Below, piece after piece: positions 50,941 to 61,147 of a stretch of 64,000 bases of DNA (position 1 is the first letter of the stretch; each line of letters opens with the position of its first letter). Under the pieces are notes generated by a model. It was not told where the DNA came from. It ran no database searches and saw only the letters and a program-made list of their open reading frames with translations. Made by a program: the position numbers and the translations under genes. The DNA lies in contig DJWO01000012.1 in assembly GCA_002441005.1 (NCBI GenBank), positions 85,307 to 149,306 of the forward strand, written 5' to 3'. This DNA comes from Candidatus Aminicenantes bacterium UBA6228. GTDB lineage: Bacteria; Acidobacteriota; Aminicenantia; Aminicenantales; Saccharicenantaceae.

Positions 50941-51705
50941 CTAAGGCCGCCACTCTTGACTATCGGCGGTCAAGATCTCAACGCCGGTATCAGTCAGAGC
51001 GACTGAATGTTCAAAATGAGCGGCCAGGCTTCTATCCCTGGTCACCGCTGTCCAGTTATCATCTAAAATTTCAACTTCGAAGCTGCCGGCGGCGATCATC
51101 GGCTCAATGGCCAGGGTCATACCCTTCTTCAGCTTCGGCCCATGACCTGGCAGGCCGAAGTTGGGAATCTGAGGCCCCTCATGTAATTCCCGGCCTATCC
51201 CATGACCAACAAAATCCCTGATCACCGAAAAACCTGCTTTCTCCACTTCAGCCTGAATCACAGCTGAAACATCGGACAGGTGATTATTTTCCTTCAGCTG
51301 TTCCAGCCCACGATAAAAACTCTTTTCGGCCACGTCCATCAACCGGCGGGCCTCTTCTGATACCTGTCCGACCGGAACAGTAATCGCTGCATCTCCATAA
51401 AAGCCGTTGTAAATTACACCAAAATCAAGACTGACCACATCGCCTTCCTTCAGCCGGCGGCTGGAAGGAATTCCATGAACAATCTCTTCATTGATAGACA
51501 CACACAGCGAAGCCGGATAACCATTATAACCTTTAAAAGCCGGAATGGCTCTAAGCTCGAGAGTTCTCAGCTCGGCGTAACGGTCGAGCTCTTTTGTCTC
51601 CACTCCAGGCTTGATCATCTCCCTGAGCTCAGACAGAATTCTGCCCACCCGGTGGCCACTCTCTTTCATCATGGCTATTTCAGTTTCAGATTTTAAGACT
51701 ATCAT
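50941..51705 (-). CDS. map: Methionine aminopeptidase, type I
   Basis: A 254-residue protein starting MIVLKSETEIAMMKESGHRV, the usual family N-terminus; a longer frame reading into adk was rejected. The five metal ligands fall in VSLDFGVIYNGFYGDAAITV (two Asp), GHGIGRELHEGPQIPNFG (His), MTLAIEPMIA (Glu) and HFEHSVALT (Glu). It removes the initiator Met from nascent chains. It lies seven bases after adk. Confidence 0.97.
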   Translation of the reverse strand: MIVLKSETEIAMMKESGHRVGRILSELREMIKPGVETKELDRYAELRTLELRAIPAFKGYNGYPASLCVSINEEIVHGIPSSRRLKEGDVVSLDFGVIYNGFYGDAAITVPVGQVSEEARRLMDVAEKSFYRGLEQLKENNHLSDVSAVIQAEVEKAGFSVIRDFVGHGIGRELHEGPQIPNFGLPGHGPKLKKGMTLAIEPMIAAGSFEVEILDDNWTAVTRDRSLAAHFEHSVALTDTGVEILTADSQEWRP

Positions 51706-51712
51706 GGCTGAC

Positions 51713-52372
51713 TCAATTCTCCCCGTCTTTTGCCAGGCGGTCATCAAGCACAGCTTTAATCGCTTTAAATATATTTCCGGTTGAATCCTGGCCGTTAATC
51801 TGAAACAGGACCTTCTTTTTTGAATAATAATCTATCAGCGGAACGATAGTCTCCAGGTAGACTCTTATTCTTTCTCTTATTACCTCTGGCCGGTCGTCTT
51901 CCCTGACCACTAACTTTGAACCGCACACATCACAGACCCCGTCAGCCTGAGGCTTATTATTATTTATATTATACACAGCTCCGCACTGGAGGCAAACCAT
52001 CCGGCCGGATAAACGTTTCAAAATTTCTGGCTCGCTCACCTTAAACTCGAAAGCCGTCTCTTGCCTGTTATTTTCAAGATTTTCCAGTAAACTGGCCTGA
52101 TTAAGAGTCCGGGGGAAACCATCAAGAACATAGCCTGAACGGCAATCATCAGCTGAAAGGCGCTGCTTGACCAGCTCCAAAACCAGGTCATCTGAGACCA
52201 GTCGGCCAGCTTTCATTTCTTCATTTACCTTTCTGCCCAACCCGGTGCCATTTTCAACTTCCTTCCTGAGCAAATCACCAGTAGAGATCTTGGGGAAGCC
52301 ATAGCTCTGGTAAATCAAATCAGCCTGGGTCCCCTTACCGCTGCCAGGCGGACCGAGCAGGATTACCCTCAT
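51713..52372 (-). CDS. adk: Adenylate kinase with zinc-type LID
   Basis: A 219-residue long-form adenylate kinase. The P-loop is LLGPPGSGKGTQADLI, FPKISTGDLLRKEV binds AMP, VLDGFPRTLNQ follows, and the LID carries CLQCGAVYN with CDVCGSKL, a four-cysteine zinc site as in Gram-positive and many anaerobic bacteria. It overlaps secY by four bases (ATGA), the classical spc-operon order. Confidence 0.97.
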   Translation of the reverse strand: MRVILLGPPGSGKGTQADLIYQSYGFPKISTGDLLRKEVENGTGLGRKVNEEMKAGRLVSDDLVLELVKQRLSADDCRSGYVLDGFPRTLNQASLLENLENNRQETAFEFKVSEPEILKRLSGRMVCLQCGAVYNINNNKPQADGVCDVCGSKLVVREDDRPEVIRERIRVYLETIVPLIDYYSKKKVLFQINGQDSTGNIFKAIKAVLDDRLAKDGEN

Positions 52373-53751
52373 CCTCTTCTCCCCCTCAACCGGGTGCTTC
52401 TCATAAAGCCATCATAATGACGCATGACCAGTTGAGCTTCAATCTGCTGCATGGTATCCATAGCCACGCCCACGACAATCAACAGAGAAGTTCCGCCGAA
52501 ATAGAAATCAATATTCAAACCCTGGGTTATCCAGCGGGGAAGATTAGCTTCCAGGAAGTTTCCAATCCAGGGCAGTCCTCCCAGTTTGAAACCGGTCATC
52601 AGAAATTCTGGCAGGATAGCTATGGCCGCCAGATAGATGGCCCCGACCAGAGTGATCCGGCTCAGAGTCTGATCAATATAATCGGCTGTATTCTTACCAG
52701 GTCTGATCCCTGGTATAAATCCGCCATATTTTCTTAAATTATCAGCCACATCGTTAGGATTAAAAATAATAGAGACATAAAAATAGGTAAAGAAAACAAT
52801 GGCCGCAATATAAATCAAAACATACAAGGGCATGCCTGGCCCGAACTGGCGGGCGATAGTCTGAAAGACCGGGGCTTTGGAAAAAGTAGCCAGGGTAGAA
52901 GGTATGGAGATGATGGAAGCGGCAAAAATAATTGGAATAACTCCACCAGTATTGACTCTCAACGGCAAATGGGTGCTCTGGCCGCCGTAAACTTTCCGTC
53001 CGACTACCCGTTTAGCATAGGAGACAGTAATCCTTCTCTGACCACGCTCGACATAAACAATAAAAGCAATAACGGCCAGCATAAAGGCCACCAGAAAAAT
53101 AATCCGGAGCGGATCAAGGCTGCCTGATCTGAGCCCGCCCAGCAGACTGTTGATTCCCTGGGGTAGGCCGGCGACAATTCCGGCGAAAATGATGAGTGAA
53201 ATGCCGTTGCCAATGCCCCTTTCCGAAATCTGTTCACCCAGCCACATGATAAGAATGGTACCGGTAGTCAGAGTCAGGATAGTTAGCAGCCGAAAGCCCC
53301 AGCCAGGAGCAGGGACTACTCTGGCTCCGGTCGGACTGGTTAAATTTTCCAGGAAAATGGCAATCCCGATGGCCTGAATAACGCAGATCACTAAGGTTCC
53401 ATATCTGGTGTACTGGGTAATCTTTCTCCGCCCCAGTTCACCTTCCTTTGATAACCGTTCGAGATAAGGCCAGACAACAGTCAGCAGTTGCAGGATAATT
53501 GAGGCACTGATGTAAGGCATGATCCCGAGGGCAAAGATGGTCATTCTCGACATGGCCCGGCCCGAGAAAAGGTCATAAAAGCCGAGAATTGAACCTCGCT
53601 GGCTCTCCCAGAACTCGGCTAAAGCTGAAGCACTAATGCCGGGATTTGGGATCTGAGCTCCAATGCGGTAGACAGCTAGCAGCAGAAGAGTAAATATTAC
53701 CCTTTTCCTTAAATCGGGGATGCTGAAGATGTTGCGGATACTTTCTAACAT
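52369..53751 (-). CDS. secY: Preprotein translocase subunit SecY
   Basis: A 460-residue channel protein with ten membrane helices. FTLLLLAVYRIGAQIPNPGI with the plug region, FALGIMPYISASIILQLLTV, ISERGIGNGISLIIFAGIVA, and the cytoplasmic loops YVERGQRRITVSYAKR and RKYGGFIPGIRPGKNTADYI are conserved. It forms the SecYEG pore with subunits coded elsewhere. Its ATG overlaps the rplO stop by one base. Confidence 0.98.
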   Translation of the reverse strand: MLESIRNIFSIPDLRKRVIFTLLLLAVYRIGAQIPNPGISASALAEFWESQRGSILGFYDLFSGRAMSRMTIFALGIMPYISASIILQLLTVVWPYLERLSKEGELGRRKITQYTRYGTLVICVIQAIGIAIFLENLTSPTGARVVPAPGWGFRLLTILTLTTGTILIMWLGEQISERGIGNGISLIIFAGIVAGLPQGINSLLGGLRSGSLDPLRIIFLVAFMLAVIAFIVYVERGQRRITVSYAKRVVGRKVYGGQSTHLPLRVNTGGVIPIIFAASIISIPSTLATFSKAPVFQTIARQFGPGMPLYVLIYIAAIVFFTYFYVSIIFNPNDVADNLRKYGGFIPGIRPGKNTADYIDQTLSRITLVGAIYLAAIAILPEFLMTGFKLGGLPWIGNFLEANLPRWITQGLNIDFYFGGTSLLIVVGVAMDTMQQIEAQLVMRHYDGFMRSTRLRGRRG

Positions 53752-54197
53752 TATTCCTTCCCAACGATGATCGCTTTTCCTCCGCTTTCTTCAATCTTTC
53801 GAACTGCCGATTGAGAGAAAGCTTGAGCCTGGATAGTCTTAGCGGTAGATAACCGGCCCCTGGCCAGAACCTTAACCCGTTCTGCTTCGCTATGAATCAA
53901 TCCGCTATCAACCAGTTCTTTGAGCCCAATTTCACTGGCGGACAGTTTATCGAGCTGATCAAGATTAACCTCGGTATATTCGATTCTGAATTTATTATTA
54001 AAACCGCGCTTGGGTAAACGGCGATGCAAAGGCATCTGACCACCTTCGAACCCCCATTTTCTCTTATAGCCAGCCCCTGATAATTGCCCCTTATGGCCGC
54101 GTCCACCCGTTTTGCCCTGGCCCGAGCCCGGCCCTCGCCCCCGCCTCTTGTCGTTTTTCTTTGAGCCTTGAGCTGGATTCAGTTTACTAAGGTTCAT
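53751..54197 (-). CDS. rplO: 50S ribosomal protein L15
   Basis: A 148-residue L15: [20 protein letters not shown] followed by the glycine-rich [40 protein letters not shown], and a C-terminal globular domain ending [10 protein letters not shown]. It overlaps rpmD by four bases and secY by one, indicating coupled translation. Confidence 0.98.
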   Translation of the reverse strand: MNLSKLNPAQGSKKNDKRRGRGPGSGQGKTGGRGHKGQLSGAGYKRKWGFEGGQMPLHRRLPKRGFNNKFRIEYTEVNLDQLDKLSASEIGLKELVDSGLIHSEAERVKVLARGRLSTAKTIQAQAFSQSAVRKIEESGGKAIIVGKE

Positions 54198-54391
54198 GGC
54201 TGTTCAATCTCCTCTACTTTGAGCAAATGAGAAATTTTCCGGACCATTCCTCTGATTTCAGGGCTATCTTTCCTGACAACTTCCGAGTTAAGCTTCCTTA
54301 GCCCCAGTCCCTGAGCCACCAGCCGGTGTTTTTCTGGACGTCCGATTAAACTGCGAACAAGTTTTATTTTAAGATACTTATTCTTCTGCAT
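54194..54391 (-). CDS. rpmD: 50S ribosomal protein L30
   Basis: A 65-residue L30: [20 protein letters not shown] then [20 protein letters not shown] and [15 protein letters not shown], a clean match over its whole length. It starts 12 bases after rpsE and overlaps rplO by four bases. Confidence 0.97.
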   Translation of the reverse strand: MQKNKYLKIKLVRSLIGRPEKHRLVAQGLGLRKLNSEVVRKDSPEIRGMVRKISHLLKVEEIEQP

Positions 54392-54403
54392 GTTAACCTC
54401 ACT

Positions 54404-54928
54404 CTAACCTTGAATTTGTTCGCTTTCTTTTCCTCTTAATTTGCTCACTTCTTCCGGCTTTTTTAATCTTTTTAGAGCATCCAGGGTAGCCTGAGCAACG
54501 GTAATTGGATTGCTGCTTCTGATTGACTTAGTCAGGATATCTTTGACACCAGCCAGCTGAAGGATAACTCTGACCGCCCCGCCAGCAATCACTCCGGTCC
54601 CCCGGGAAGCAGGCCTTAAAACCACTATTCCGGCATCCGCCTGGCCTTTGACCTGATGAGGAATGGTTGTTCCGCTCAGGGGAATTTGCATCATGTTTTT
54701 TTTGGCATCTTCGACCGCTTTAGCGATGGCTTGAGGAACCTCACGTGCTTTTCCCAGGCCGACCCCGATTTTTCCTTTCTCATCACCAACTGCCACCAGG
54801 GCAGAGAAACTGAGATTCTTACCGCCCTTAACGACCTTGGTGACTCTTCTGATCGAAATGACCTGGTCTTTTAATTCAATCTCAGGGCTCAGCGAATCAT
54901 CGAGCTTTTCAAAATCTTCATGTTCCAC
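54404..54928 (-). CDS. rpsE: 30S ribosomal protein S5
   Basis: A 174-residue S5. The double-stranded-RNA-binding-like N-terminal domain has [20 protein letters not shown] and [20 protein letters not shown]; the C-terminal domain has [20 protein letters not shown] and the [19 protein letters not shown] helix. It matters for decoding accuracy and head-body movement. TAAGGAGG precedes the ATG, 24 bases after rplR. Confidence 0.98.
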   Translation of the reverse strand: MEHEDFEKLDDSLSPEIELKDQVISIRRVTKVVKGGKNLSFSALVAVGDEKGKIGVGLGKAREVPQAIAKAVEDAKKNMMQIPLSGTTIPHQVKGQADAGIVVLRPASRGTGVIAGGAVRVILQLAGVKDILTKSIRSSNPITVAQATLDALKRLKKPEEVSKLRGKESEQIQG

Positions 54929-54952
54929 GCTAATTCCTCCTTAGATGCTCAA

Positions 54953-55327
54953 TCAAAAAGAAATTCCCTCGGCCCTCAGGGCTTCGGCCAGAGTTTTTAC
55001 CCGGCCGTGGTAAGGATAAATTCCACGGTCAAAGACAATGGTCTCTAAATTTTTTTCTTTAAGTCTTTTACCCAGGACAGAACCAAGACGCTGGCAGGCT
55101 TCTTTATTTTTGGTCTTTCCGGCTTTTTCCCGGAATTCCTTTTCCAGAGTGGAGGCCGAGACCAAAACCCGGCCGGACAGATCATCAACCACCTGGGCAT
55201 AAATGTAGCGGTTAGACCTGACCACAATTAATCTTGGCTTGTCTGGCCCGCCTTTTATTTGCTTCTTGATCCTCTTTCTTATTCTTTCTTTTCTGATTTT
55301 TTTGACTTCAGACGTTGACTTAAGCAC
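54953..55327 (-). CDS. rplR: 50S ribosomal protein L18
   Basis: A 124-residue L18: the basic N-terminus KIRKERIRKRIKKQIKGG, then KPRLIVVRSNRYIYAQVVDD, LVSASTLEKEF and the end FDRGIYPYHGRVKTLAEALR. It binds 5S rRNA. It overlaps rplF by eight bases. Confidence 0.97.
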   Translation of the reverse strand: MLKSTSEVKKIRKERIRKRIKKQIKGGPDKPRLIVVRSNRYIYAQVVDDLSGRVLVSASTLEKEFREKAGKTKNKEACQRLGSVLGKRLKEKNLETIVFDRGIYPYHGRVKTLAEALRAEGISF

Positions 55328-55865
55328 TGGCCACCCCCGCTTTTCTCTCTTTCTTAATCAGGGTCTCACCAACCAGCCTGATACCTTTCTGCTTGTAAGG
55401 ATCCGGCCTCCTGAATCTTTTAATCGTATCAGCCACCTGACCAACCTTTTGCTTGTCTATTCCCTTGACAGTGAGCAGAGTCGGTTTTTCAGCAATAATC
55501 TCTATACCCTCAGGAATTTCATAGATGACCGGGCGCGAATAACCGACATTCAGTTCAAGCTTATTCTTATCCACCCTGGCCCGGTAGCCGACTCCGGTAA
55601 TTTCCAGCTGCTTGCTGTAACCCTGAGTCACCCCGATGATGGCATTATGAGCCAGAGACCGGCACAGGCCATGAACTTGCCTGATCTGTTGCTCCTCACT
55701 CTCCCGGACCAGTATAAGTTGATTACCTTCAACTTTAGCCTTAAGACCAGCATAAAGAGGAGAAGATAACTTACCCAGTTTCCCTTCGAACTCTATCCGG
55801 TCAGGCAAAATGGTGACCTTTACCCCCGGCGGTATTTCTACTGGCTTCTTTCCTACTCTTGACAT
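55320..55865 (-). CDS. rplF: 50S ribosomal protein L6
   Basis: A 181-residue L6: MSRVGKKPVEIPPGVKVTIL, ITGVGYRARVDKNKLELNVG, YSRPVIYEIPEGIEI and the C-terminal RRPDPYKQKGIRLVGETLIK, a full-length match with two repeated domains. It lies at the factor-binding site of the large subunit. Confidence 0.98.
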   Translation of the reverse strand: MSRVGKKPVEIPPGVKVTILPDRIEFEGKLGKLSSPLYAGLKAKVEGNQLILVRESEEQQIRQVHGLCRSLAHNAIIGVTQGYSKQLEITGVGYRARVDKNKLELNVGYSRPVIYEIPEGIEIIAEKPTLLTVKGIDKQKVGQVADTIKRFRRPDPYKQKGIRLVGETLIKKERKAGVASA

Positions 55866-55892
55866 GTTCTTACCTCATCATACCATTAGCTT

Positions 55893-56291
55893 TTACCAGA
55901 TCTCGCACAGGACCTCGCCTCCGAGGCCGCTTTCCTCGCATTTCTGGCCGGTCATAACTCCTTTGGAAGTGGAGACAATGACGATGCCCAGGCCATCCAG
56001 GACTTTCGGAACCGAACTCTGGCTGCAATATATCCGGCAACCTGGCTTGCTTACCCGGCGAAGTCCGCTAATTACGCTCTGGTTATCATCGGTATATTTT
56101 AAAGTAATATTCAAAACACCCTGTTTGTTATCTTCTATAAGCTTATAATTCTTTATATAACCTTCTTCTTTTAAAATACGGGCGACTTCGAGTTTAAGCT
56201 GGGAAGAAGGCAGGTTGACTTCTTTCTTTTTCGCTCTGACAGCGTTCCGGATTCTGGTTAACATATCAGCAATTGGGTCAGTCATGCTCAT
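55893..56291 (-). CDS. rpsH: 30S ribosomal protein S8
   Basis: A 132-residue S8: MSMTDPIADMLTRIRNAVRA, NLPSSQLKLEVARILKEEGY, and the C-terminal LGIVIVSTSKGVMTGQKCEE then SGLGGEVLCEIW. In E. coli S8 represses the spc operon by binding the mRNA near rplE; the rplE start region here shows nothing I can recognise as the same structure. Confidence 0.98.
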   Translation of the reverse strand: MSMTDPIADMLTRIRNAVRAKKKEVNLPSSQLKLEVARILKEEGYIKNYKLIEDNKQGVLNITLKYTDDNQSVISGLRRVSKPGCRIYCSQSSVPKVLDGLGIVIVSTSKGVMTGQKCEESGLGGEVLCEIW

Positions 56292-56313
56292 GACTTCATC
56301 CTTTCAAGCAAAT

Positions 56314-56499
56314 TTACCAGGAAGCCTTGGTAATGCCAGGGATTTCTCCCTTTAAAGCCAGCTTTCTGAAGCACAGACGGCACAAATCAAACTGGCGGTA
56401 ATAGCCCCTCGGCCGGCCACAAAGCCGGCAGCGGTTACGATGGCGGATTGAGTACTTGGGCTTTGATTGATCTTTAAAAATTTTCGCTGTGGTCGCCAC
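56314..56499 (-). CDS. rpsN: 30S ribosomal protein S14, zinc-binding short form
   Basis: A 61-residue S14 with four zinc cysteines in [20 protein letters not shown] and [10 protein letters not shown], the short zinc-dependent type (often called rpsZ), ending [11 protein letters not shown]. It starts 18 bases after rplE. Confidence 0.98.
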   Translation of the reverse strand: MATTAKIFKDQSKPKYSIRHRNRCRLCGRPRGYYRQFDLCRLCFRKLALKGEIPGITKASW

Positions 56500-56517
56500 T
56501 TTTTATCCTTCCTTTCG

Positions 56518-57060
56518 TTAAGATTCACGGAATGGCATGCCCAGCTTTTTCAGCAGGGCATAGGCTTCCTTATCATTTCTGGCCGTGGTGACAATGGTTA
56601 TGTTCAAACCACGTGGTCTTTCTACCCTGGTATAATCTATTTCGGGAAAAACCAGCTGGTCTCTCAGGCCAAGAGTGTAATTCCCGCGTCCATCAAAACT
56701 GGTTGGCGAGACTCCCCTGAAATCCCGGACACGGGGCAGAACGATGTTGACCAGGCGGTCAAAAAATTCGTACATCCTGGCCCGTCTTAAAGTCACATAA
56801 CAGGCAATTGGCTGCCCTTTTCTCAGCTTAAAAGCTGAAATGGACTTTTTGGCCCGTCCGACAGCTGGATACTGCCCGCTAATCAAGCTTAATTCAACTT
56901 TAGCCGCATCCAACAACTTAATATTCTGGATAGCATCACCCGCTCCGACATTAATTACAATCTTTTCCAGCCTGGGGACGGCCATCACGCTGTCTATCTC
57001 CAGCTCTTTCTGAAGATCTTTAATAATTTCAGTTTTATAGCGATCTAATAACCTGGTCAT
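56518..57060 (-). CDS. rplE: 50S ribosomal protein L5
   Basis: A 180-residue L5: [60 protein letters not shown] and [20 protein letters not shown], then [20 protein letters not shown]. It binds 5S rRNA and contacts the P-site tRNA and S13. It starts 11 bases after rplX. Confidence 0.98.
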   Translation of the reverse strand: MTRLLDRYKTEIIKDLQKELEIDSVMAVPRLEKIVINVGAGDAIQNIKLLDAAKVELSLISGQYPAVGRAKKSISAFKLRKGQPIACYVTLRRARMYEFFDRLVNIVLPRVRDFRGVSPTSFDGRGNYTLGLRDQLVFPEIDYTRVERPRGLNITIVTTARNDKEAYALLKKLGMPFRES

Positions 57061-57071
57061 CTTCTAACCTC

Positions 57072-57401
57072 TCAGGACTTTTCCAAATTGGTCTGGCACC
57101 GGCTGCAGACCCTGATTTTAGTCCCGTCCTCTAAAACCTTATATTTGGTTCTAACTCCGCGTCCGCATTCCTGGCAATATAACATAACCCGGGAAACAGG
57201 CAAGGGGGCTTCTTTTTCCATGATGCCGCCCTGAATATTCTGGCTGCGGTCTGGCCGGACAAAGATTTTAACAAAATTGACTTTCTCTACTACCACCTTA
57301 TTTTCTTCCCGCAGAACCTTGAGAACTTTACCAGTTTTGCCCCGGTCTTTACCGCTTCTGACTACTACCACATCATTCTTTTTGAAAGGGAAGTTAGCCA
57401 T
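57072..57401 (-). CDS. rplX: 50S ribosomal protein L24
   Basis: A 109-residue L24 with the KOW motif NDVVVVRSGKDRGKTGKVLK near the start and VVEKVNFVKIFVRPDRSQNI after it. The C-terminal part keeps CQECGRGVRTKYKVLEDGTK and CSRCQ, two CxxC pairs, so it probably binds zinc; many L24 proteins have lost these. It overlaps rplN by one base. Confidence 0.97.
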   Translation of the reverse strand: MANFPFKKNDVVVVRSGKDRGKTGKVLKVLREENKVVVEKVNFVKIFVRPDRSQNIQGGIMEKEAPLPVSRVMLYCQECGRGVRTKYKVLEDGTKIRVCSRCQTNLEKS

Positions 57402-57769
57402 CAGAGTACCTCCGGAGCTAAAGAAATGATTTTCATAAATTTCTTTTCTCTAAGCTCTCTGCCCACCGGCCCAAAGACCCGCGTCCCAAGTGGCTCCCCT
57501 GATTTATCAATAATAACGGCGGCATTATCATCAAAACGAATGTAAGAGCCGTCTTTTCTCCGGACTTCCTTCCTGGTCCGGACAATGACTGCCCTGACTA
57601 CCTTGCCCTTCTCAATTTTACTATCGGGATCAGCCTCTTTGACGGAAGCCGAGATAACATCACCGATGGTTGCCACACTACCTACCTGGCCTCCCAGCGG
57701 GGTAATAGCCATAATCTTTCTGGCCCCTGAATTATCGGCCACTTTGAGCTTGGTTCTCATCTGAATCAT
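57401..57769 (-). CDS. rplN: 50S ribosomal protein L14
   Basis: A 122-residue L14: [60 protein letters not shown] and [20 protein letters not shown], a full-length match. It contacts the small subunit in an intersubunit bridge. It overlaps rpsQ by four bases. Confidence 0.98.
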   Translation of the reverse strand: MIQMRTKLKVADNSGARKIMAITPLGGQVGSVATIGDVISASVKEADPDSKIEKGKVVRAVIVRTRKEVRRKDGSYIRFDDNAAVIIDKSGEPLGTRVFGPVGRELREKKFMKIISLAPEVL

Positions 57770-58065
57770 GACAGTTCATCCTTAATTTCAGATTCTATCT
57801 CTCTCGAAGCTAAACCGATAATTTCCGCCACCCGCCATCTTTTCAACTTGCTGATAGGTCTGCTTTCGGCAATCCTGACCAGATCACCAACCTGGCATCT
57901 TTCCAGTTCGTCATGAGCCAGAAAAACCTTTTTTGATCTGATTGTCTTTTTGTAAAGCGGATGCTTCTCGAGTGTTTTGACCAGGACTTTGACAGTTTTG
58001 GCCGATTTTTTAGCCACCACCGTCCCCACTTTGGTTATCACTCTTTTTTTCTGTTTAGCTTCCAT
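57766..58065 (-). CDS. rpsQ: 30S ribosomal protein S17
   Basis: A 99-residue OB-fold S17: [40 protein letters not shown], and [20 protein letters not shown]. The acidic tail after AEIIGLASR is slightly longer than in E. coli (84 residues). It starts three bases after rpmC. Confidence 0.97.
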   Translation of the reverse strand: MEAKQKKRVITKVGTVVAKKSAKTVKVLVKTLEKHPLYKKTIRSKKVFLAHDELERCQVGDLVRIAESRPISKLKRWRVAEIIGLASREIESEIKDELS

Positions 58066-58068
58066 TTT

Positions 58069-58269
58069 TTACTTTGCCTCTTTTTTCTGAATTTCCAGCA
58101 AGACCGTTTTTATTTTGGCAATATCTCTTCTGACATTTCTTATCTTCATTGGATTATCGAGCTGGCCCATAGCCTTCTGAAAACGCAACCTGGCCACCTG
58201 ATCCTTGAGATCGGTGACTCTTTGTTTTAATTCGTCAGCCGGCAACTCTCTTATTTCTCTTATCTTCAT
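58069..58269 (-). CDS. rpmC: 50S ribosomal protein L29
   Basis: A 66-residue two-helix L29: [20 protein letters not shown] and [20 protein letters not shown] then [11 protein letters not shown]. It lies near the tunnel exit and helps bind trigger factor and SRP. It overlaps rplP by four bases. Confidence 0.97.
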   Translation of the reverse strand: MKIREIRELPADELKQRVTDLKDQVARLRFQKAMGQLDNPMKIRNVRRDIAKIKTVLLEIQKKEAK

Positions 58270-58688
58270 CTTATCTCCCTGTGTTCTCTTGAGATTAATC
58301 TGGTCTTAATCGGCAGCTTATGTCCAGCTAAACGCATACATTCCTGGGCGGTCTCATAATCTATCCCTTCCACCTCAAAAATAATCCGCCCCGGCCTGAT
58401 AACCTCAACCCAAAAATCCGGATCGCCTTTACCGCGGCCCATTCTGGTCTCAGTTGGCTTTTTAGTCACGGGTTTCCAGGGGAAAACTCTAACCCACATT
58501 TTGCCGCGCTTTTTCAGAAACCTGGTGATCGTCACCCGGCCGGCCTCTATCTGCCTGGCCGTCAGCCAGCAGGGCTCAAGAGCCTGAAGGCCATATTCTC
58601 CAAAAGACAGTTCGGCCCCCCGTTCGGCCTGGCCGCGCATCCGGCCCCGGTGCTGTTTCCTGTATTTGACTTTCTTGGGCATCAACAT
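58266..58688 (-). CDS. rplP: 50S ribosomal protein L16
   Basis: A 140-residue L16: [60 protein letters not shown] and [20 protein letters not shown]. It helps shape the A site and peptidyl transferase centre. It starts two bases after rpsC. Confidence 0.98.
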   Translation of the reverse strand: MLMPKKVKYRKQHRGRMRGQAERGAELSFGEYGLQALEPCWLTARQIEAGRVTITRFLKKRGKMWVRVFPWKPVTKKPTETRMGRGKGDPDFWVEVIRPGRIIFEVEGIDYETAQECMRLAGHKLPIKTRLISREHREIR

Positions 58689-58690
58689 GA

Positions 58691-59359
58691 TTAAATCTCC
58701 TCAGATTCAATAATTTGAGAAGAGACTTTGGCTTTCTCCACGTCGCCACGATAGATCCAGACTTTAATCCCAATCTGACCATAAGTGGTAAAAGCTTCGG
58801 TAAAAGCATAATCGATATCTGCTTTAAGAGTTTGCAGCGGGAGTTGACCTTTCAGGTACCATTCTGTCCTGGCAATTTCTACTCCCCCCAGACGCCCGGA
58901 ACACATGACCTTGATACCTCTGGCCCCCATCTTAAGAGCATTCTCGACTGCTCTTCTCATGGCCCGGCGGTAGGCAATTCTTTTTTCGAGCTGGGTAGCA
59001 ATACCCTCGCCGACCAGGGCGGCATTCAGTTCCGGCTTATCAACTTCTCTGATATCAACATAGGCTTCCCTTTTAGCAATTCCTTCCAGCAGGCCCTTCA
59101 GGTTTTCAATTTCTTTGCCGCCGCGGCCAATGATAATTCCTGGCCTGGCTGTATGAATAATAACCCTGATTTTCGGGCCAACCCTCTCCACATCCACACT
59201 GGCGATTCCAGCGTGAGAATATTTGTCTCTAACCGCTTTTTTCATTTGAAGATCTTCATGGATCAAACGGGCATAATTCTTGCCTTTGGCAAACCAGCGG
59301 GAAGTCCATTGTTTATTAAAGCCTAAGCGAAAACCGATTGGATGCGTCTTCTGTCCCAA
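58691..59359 (-). CDS. rpsC: 30S ribosomal protein S3
   Basis: A 222-residue S3: [20 protein letters not shown], the KH domain with [20 protein letters not shown], and the C-terminal [20 protein letters not shown]. It lines the mRNA entry channel. It starts three bases after rplV. The C-terminal tail after the core is short. Confidence 0.98.
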   Translation of the reverse strand: MGQKTHPIGFRLGFNKQWTSRWFAKGKNYARLIHEDLQMKKAVRDKYSHAGIASVDVERVGPKIRVIIHTARPGIIIGRGGKEIENLKGLLEGIAKREAYVDIREVDKPELNAALVGEGIATQLEKRIAYRRAMRRAVENALKMGARGIKVMCSGRLGGVEIARTEWYLKGQLPLQTLKADIDYAFTEAFTTYGQIGIKVWIYRGDVEKAKVSSQIIESEEI

Positions 59360-59362
59360 GGT

Positions 59363-59731
59363 CTATCTCCCTTTCTTTTCGTCTAAATAAATTTTCACGT
59401 GGCTCATCCTCTTCAAGATGCGGTAAGCTCTACCCTGAGGAGCTGGCCTGATTCTCTTCATGGCCGGGCCCTGTTCAATCTCAATCCTGGCTATATAGAG
59501 ATTATCAACATCTACATTCGGAGATTTCTGCTGGGCATTAGCTATAGCTGAACGCAGAACCTTTTCCAGAACCGCGCTGATCTTCTTCCGTTCATTAAAT
59601 TTCAGGATGGTCAGAGCTTCACCAACCAGCCTGTTCCGGATCAAATCGGCGACCAGGCGGCCCTTCTGGGGACTCATCCTGATATATCGACCATAAGCCT
59701 TTGATAGATATTTTTCTTGTTCCATGTTCAT
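59363..59731 (-). CDS. rplV: 50S ribosomal protein L22
   Basis: A 122-residue L22: [40 protein letters not shown] and the tunnel-lining hairpin [20 protein letters not shown]. Its loop narrows the nascent-chain tunnel, where macrolide-resistance changes occur; the loop here looks ordinary. It overlaps rpsS by four bases. Confidence 0.98.
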   Translation of the reverse strand: MNMEQEKYLSKAYGRYIRMSPQKGRLVADLIRNRLVGEALTILKFNERKKISAVLEKVLRSAIANAQQKSPNVDVDNLYIARIEIEQGPAMKRIRPAPQGRAYRILKRMSHVKIYLDEKKGR

Positions 59732-60018
59732 TTACCCACTTTGAGCTGACGGGCAGTTTTAGAAGTGTGGCCCTTGAACGTCCTGGTGGGTGAAAATTCG
59801 CCCAGCTTATGACCAACCATCTGTTCAGTCACAAAGACCGGGATAAATTTCCGGCCGTTATGAACTCCAAAGGTCAGGCCAACCATTTCCGGGATGATGA
59901 TTGAGCGTCTTGACCAGGTCTTGATAACCTGACGCTTCTCTTTAACTGATTGTGCTGCCTGCACTTTTTCCATTAATTTCGGCTCAATATAAGGGCCTTT
60001 GTGAATGGACCTGCCCAT
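59728..60018 (-). CDS. rpsS: 30S ribosomal protein S19
   Basis: A 96-residue S19: [60 protein letters not shown] and [20 protein letters not shown]. It lies in the 30S head with S13. It starts two bases after rplB. Confidence 0.98.
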   Translation of the reverse strand: MGRSIHKGPYIEPKLMEKVQAAQSVKEKRQVIKTWSRRSIIIPEMVGLTFGVHNGRKFIPVFVTEQMVGHKLGEFSPTRTFKGHTSKTARQLKVGK

Positions 60019-60020
60019 GG

Positions 60021-60848
60021 TTATTTACTCCTTCGTCTGATAATAAAAGCCTGAGTCCTTTTATTTTTTCTCGTCTTATAACCCTTGGTCGGTATGCCTT
60101 CCGGGCTGACTGGATGGCGTCCACCCTTGGTTTTGCCTTCACCGCCTCCATGTGGATGATCAATCGGGTTCATAACCGTTCCGCGGACATGCGGTCTGAT
60201 TCCCAGCCAGCGCTTCCGTCCAGCTTTGCCGATACTGATATTCTGATGATCAAGATTAGCTAACTGGCCAATAGTTGCCCGGCAATTCAGATGAACTTTT
60301 CTGATTTCAGAAGAAGGCAGTCTCAACTGGGCATAGTCACCTTCCTTGCCCAGGATCTGAACTCCAGCTCCTGCCCCTCTGGCTATCTGGCCGCCTTTCC
60401 CTATGGTCAGCTCCACATTATGGACAATAGTCCCGACGGGTATATGTTTTAGAGGCAGGCAATTTCCGGGTAAAATATCTACCTGGGTGTCGGCCGAGAT
60501 GATGGTATCACCGACTTTCAAATTCAGGGGAGTCAGAATATAACGCCGCTCACCATCCTGATATTTGATCAGCGAGACATAAGCAGAGCGGTTGGGATCA
60601 TATTCAATCGTCTCCACCCTGCCAGTAATGCCTATCTTATCACGCTTGTAATCAATGATCCGGTAAAGCCGCTTATGGCCACCGCCGCGATGACGGAAAG
60701 ACAGATGTCCCCTATTATTCCGGCCGCCGCTCTTGGGAAGAGAGACCAGAAGTGGCTTATAAGGCCGCTCGGTGGTCACTTCTTCATGGCTCAAACCTGT
60801 CCGGTGCCGTAAGCCTGAAGTCACTGGTTTATAGATCTTAATACCCAT
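60021..60848 (-). CDS. rplB: 50S ribosomal protein L2
   Basis: A 275-residue L2: [60 protein letters not shown] and the peptidyl-transferase-proximal [20 protein letters not shown]. The histidine near the active centre ([11 protein letters not shown]) is present. It starts two bases after rplW. Confidence 0.98.
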   Translation of the reverse strand: MGIKIYKPVTSGLRHRTGLSHEEVTTERPYKPLLVSLPKSGGRNNRGHLSFRHRGGGHKRLYRIIDYKRDKIGITGRVETIEYDPNRSAYVSLIKYQDGERRYILTPLNLKVGDTIISADTQVDILPGNCLPLKHIPVGTIVHNVELTIGKGGQIARGAGAGVQILGKEGDYAQLRLPSSEIRKVHLNCRATIGQLANLDHQNISIGKAGRKRWLGIRPHVRGTVMNPIDHPHGGGEGKTKGGRHPVSPEGIPTKGYKTRKNKRTQAFIIRRRSK

Positions 60849-60850
60849 GG

Positions 60851-61147
60851 TTACACTGCCTCAAAATATTCAATCATTTTTTCGCCTTTTTTCAGCTTGA
60901 CATAAGCTTTTTTCCGGTCTTTGGTCCGCCCCTGGCTACGCCCGAGTCTTTTGACTTTACCCTTCAACTTGACTATAGTTACGCTCTCGACGCTGGTCTT
61001 GAACAGCTCTTCTACCGCCTTTTTAACTTCTAATTTGTTGGCTCCGGGAGCAACTTCAAAACAGACTTCATGATTGATATCTTTTAATCTGGTACTTTTT
61101 TCAGTGATAAGGGGACGAAGAATGATCTGTTTGGCTTCCTTTTTCAT
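60851..61147 (-). CDS. rplW: 50S ribosomal protein L23
   Basis: A 98-residue L23 beginning [20 protein letters not shown], with [20 protein letters not shown] and [20 protein letters not shown]. The ATG overlaps the rplD stop (ATGA); a frame reading further upstream lies inside rplD and was rejected. It sits at the tunnel exit and docks trigger factor. Confidence 0.97.
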   Translation of the reverse strand: MKKEAKQIILRPLITEKSTRLKDINHEVCFEVAPGANKLEVKKAVEELFKTSVESVTIVKLKGKVKRLGRSQGRTKDRKKAYVKLKKGEKMIEYFEAV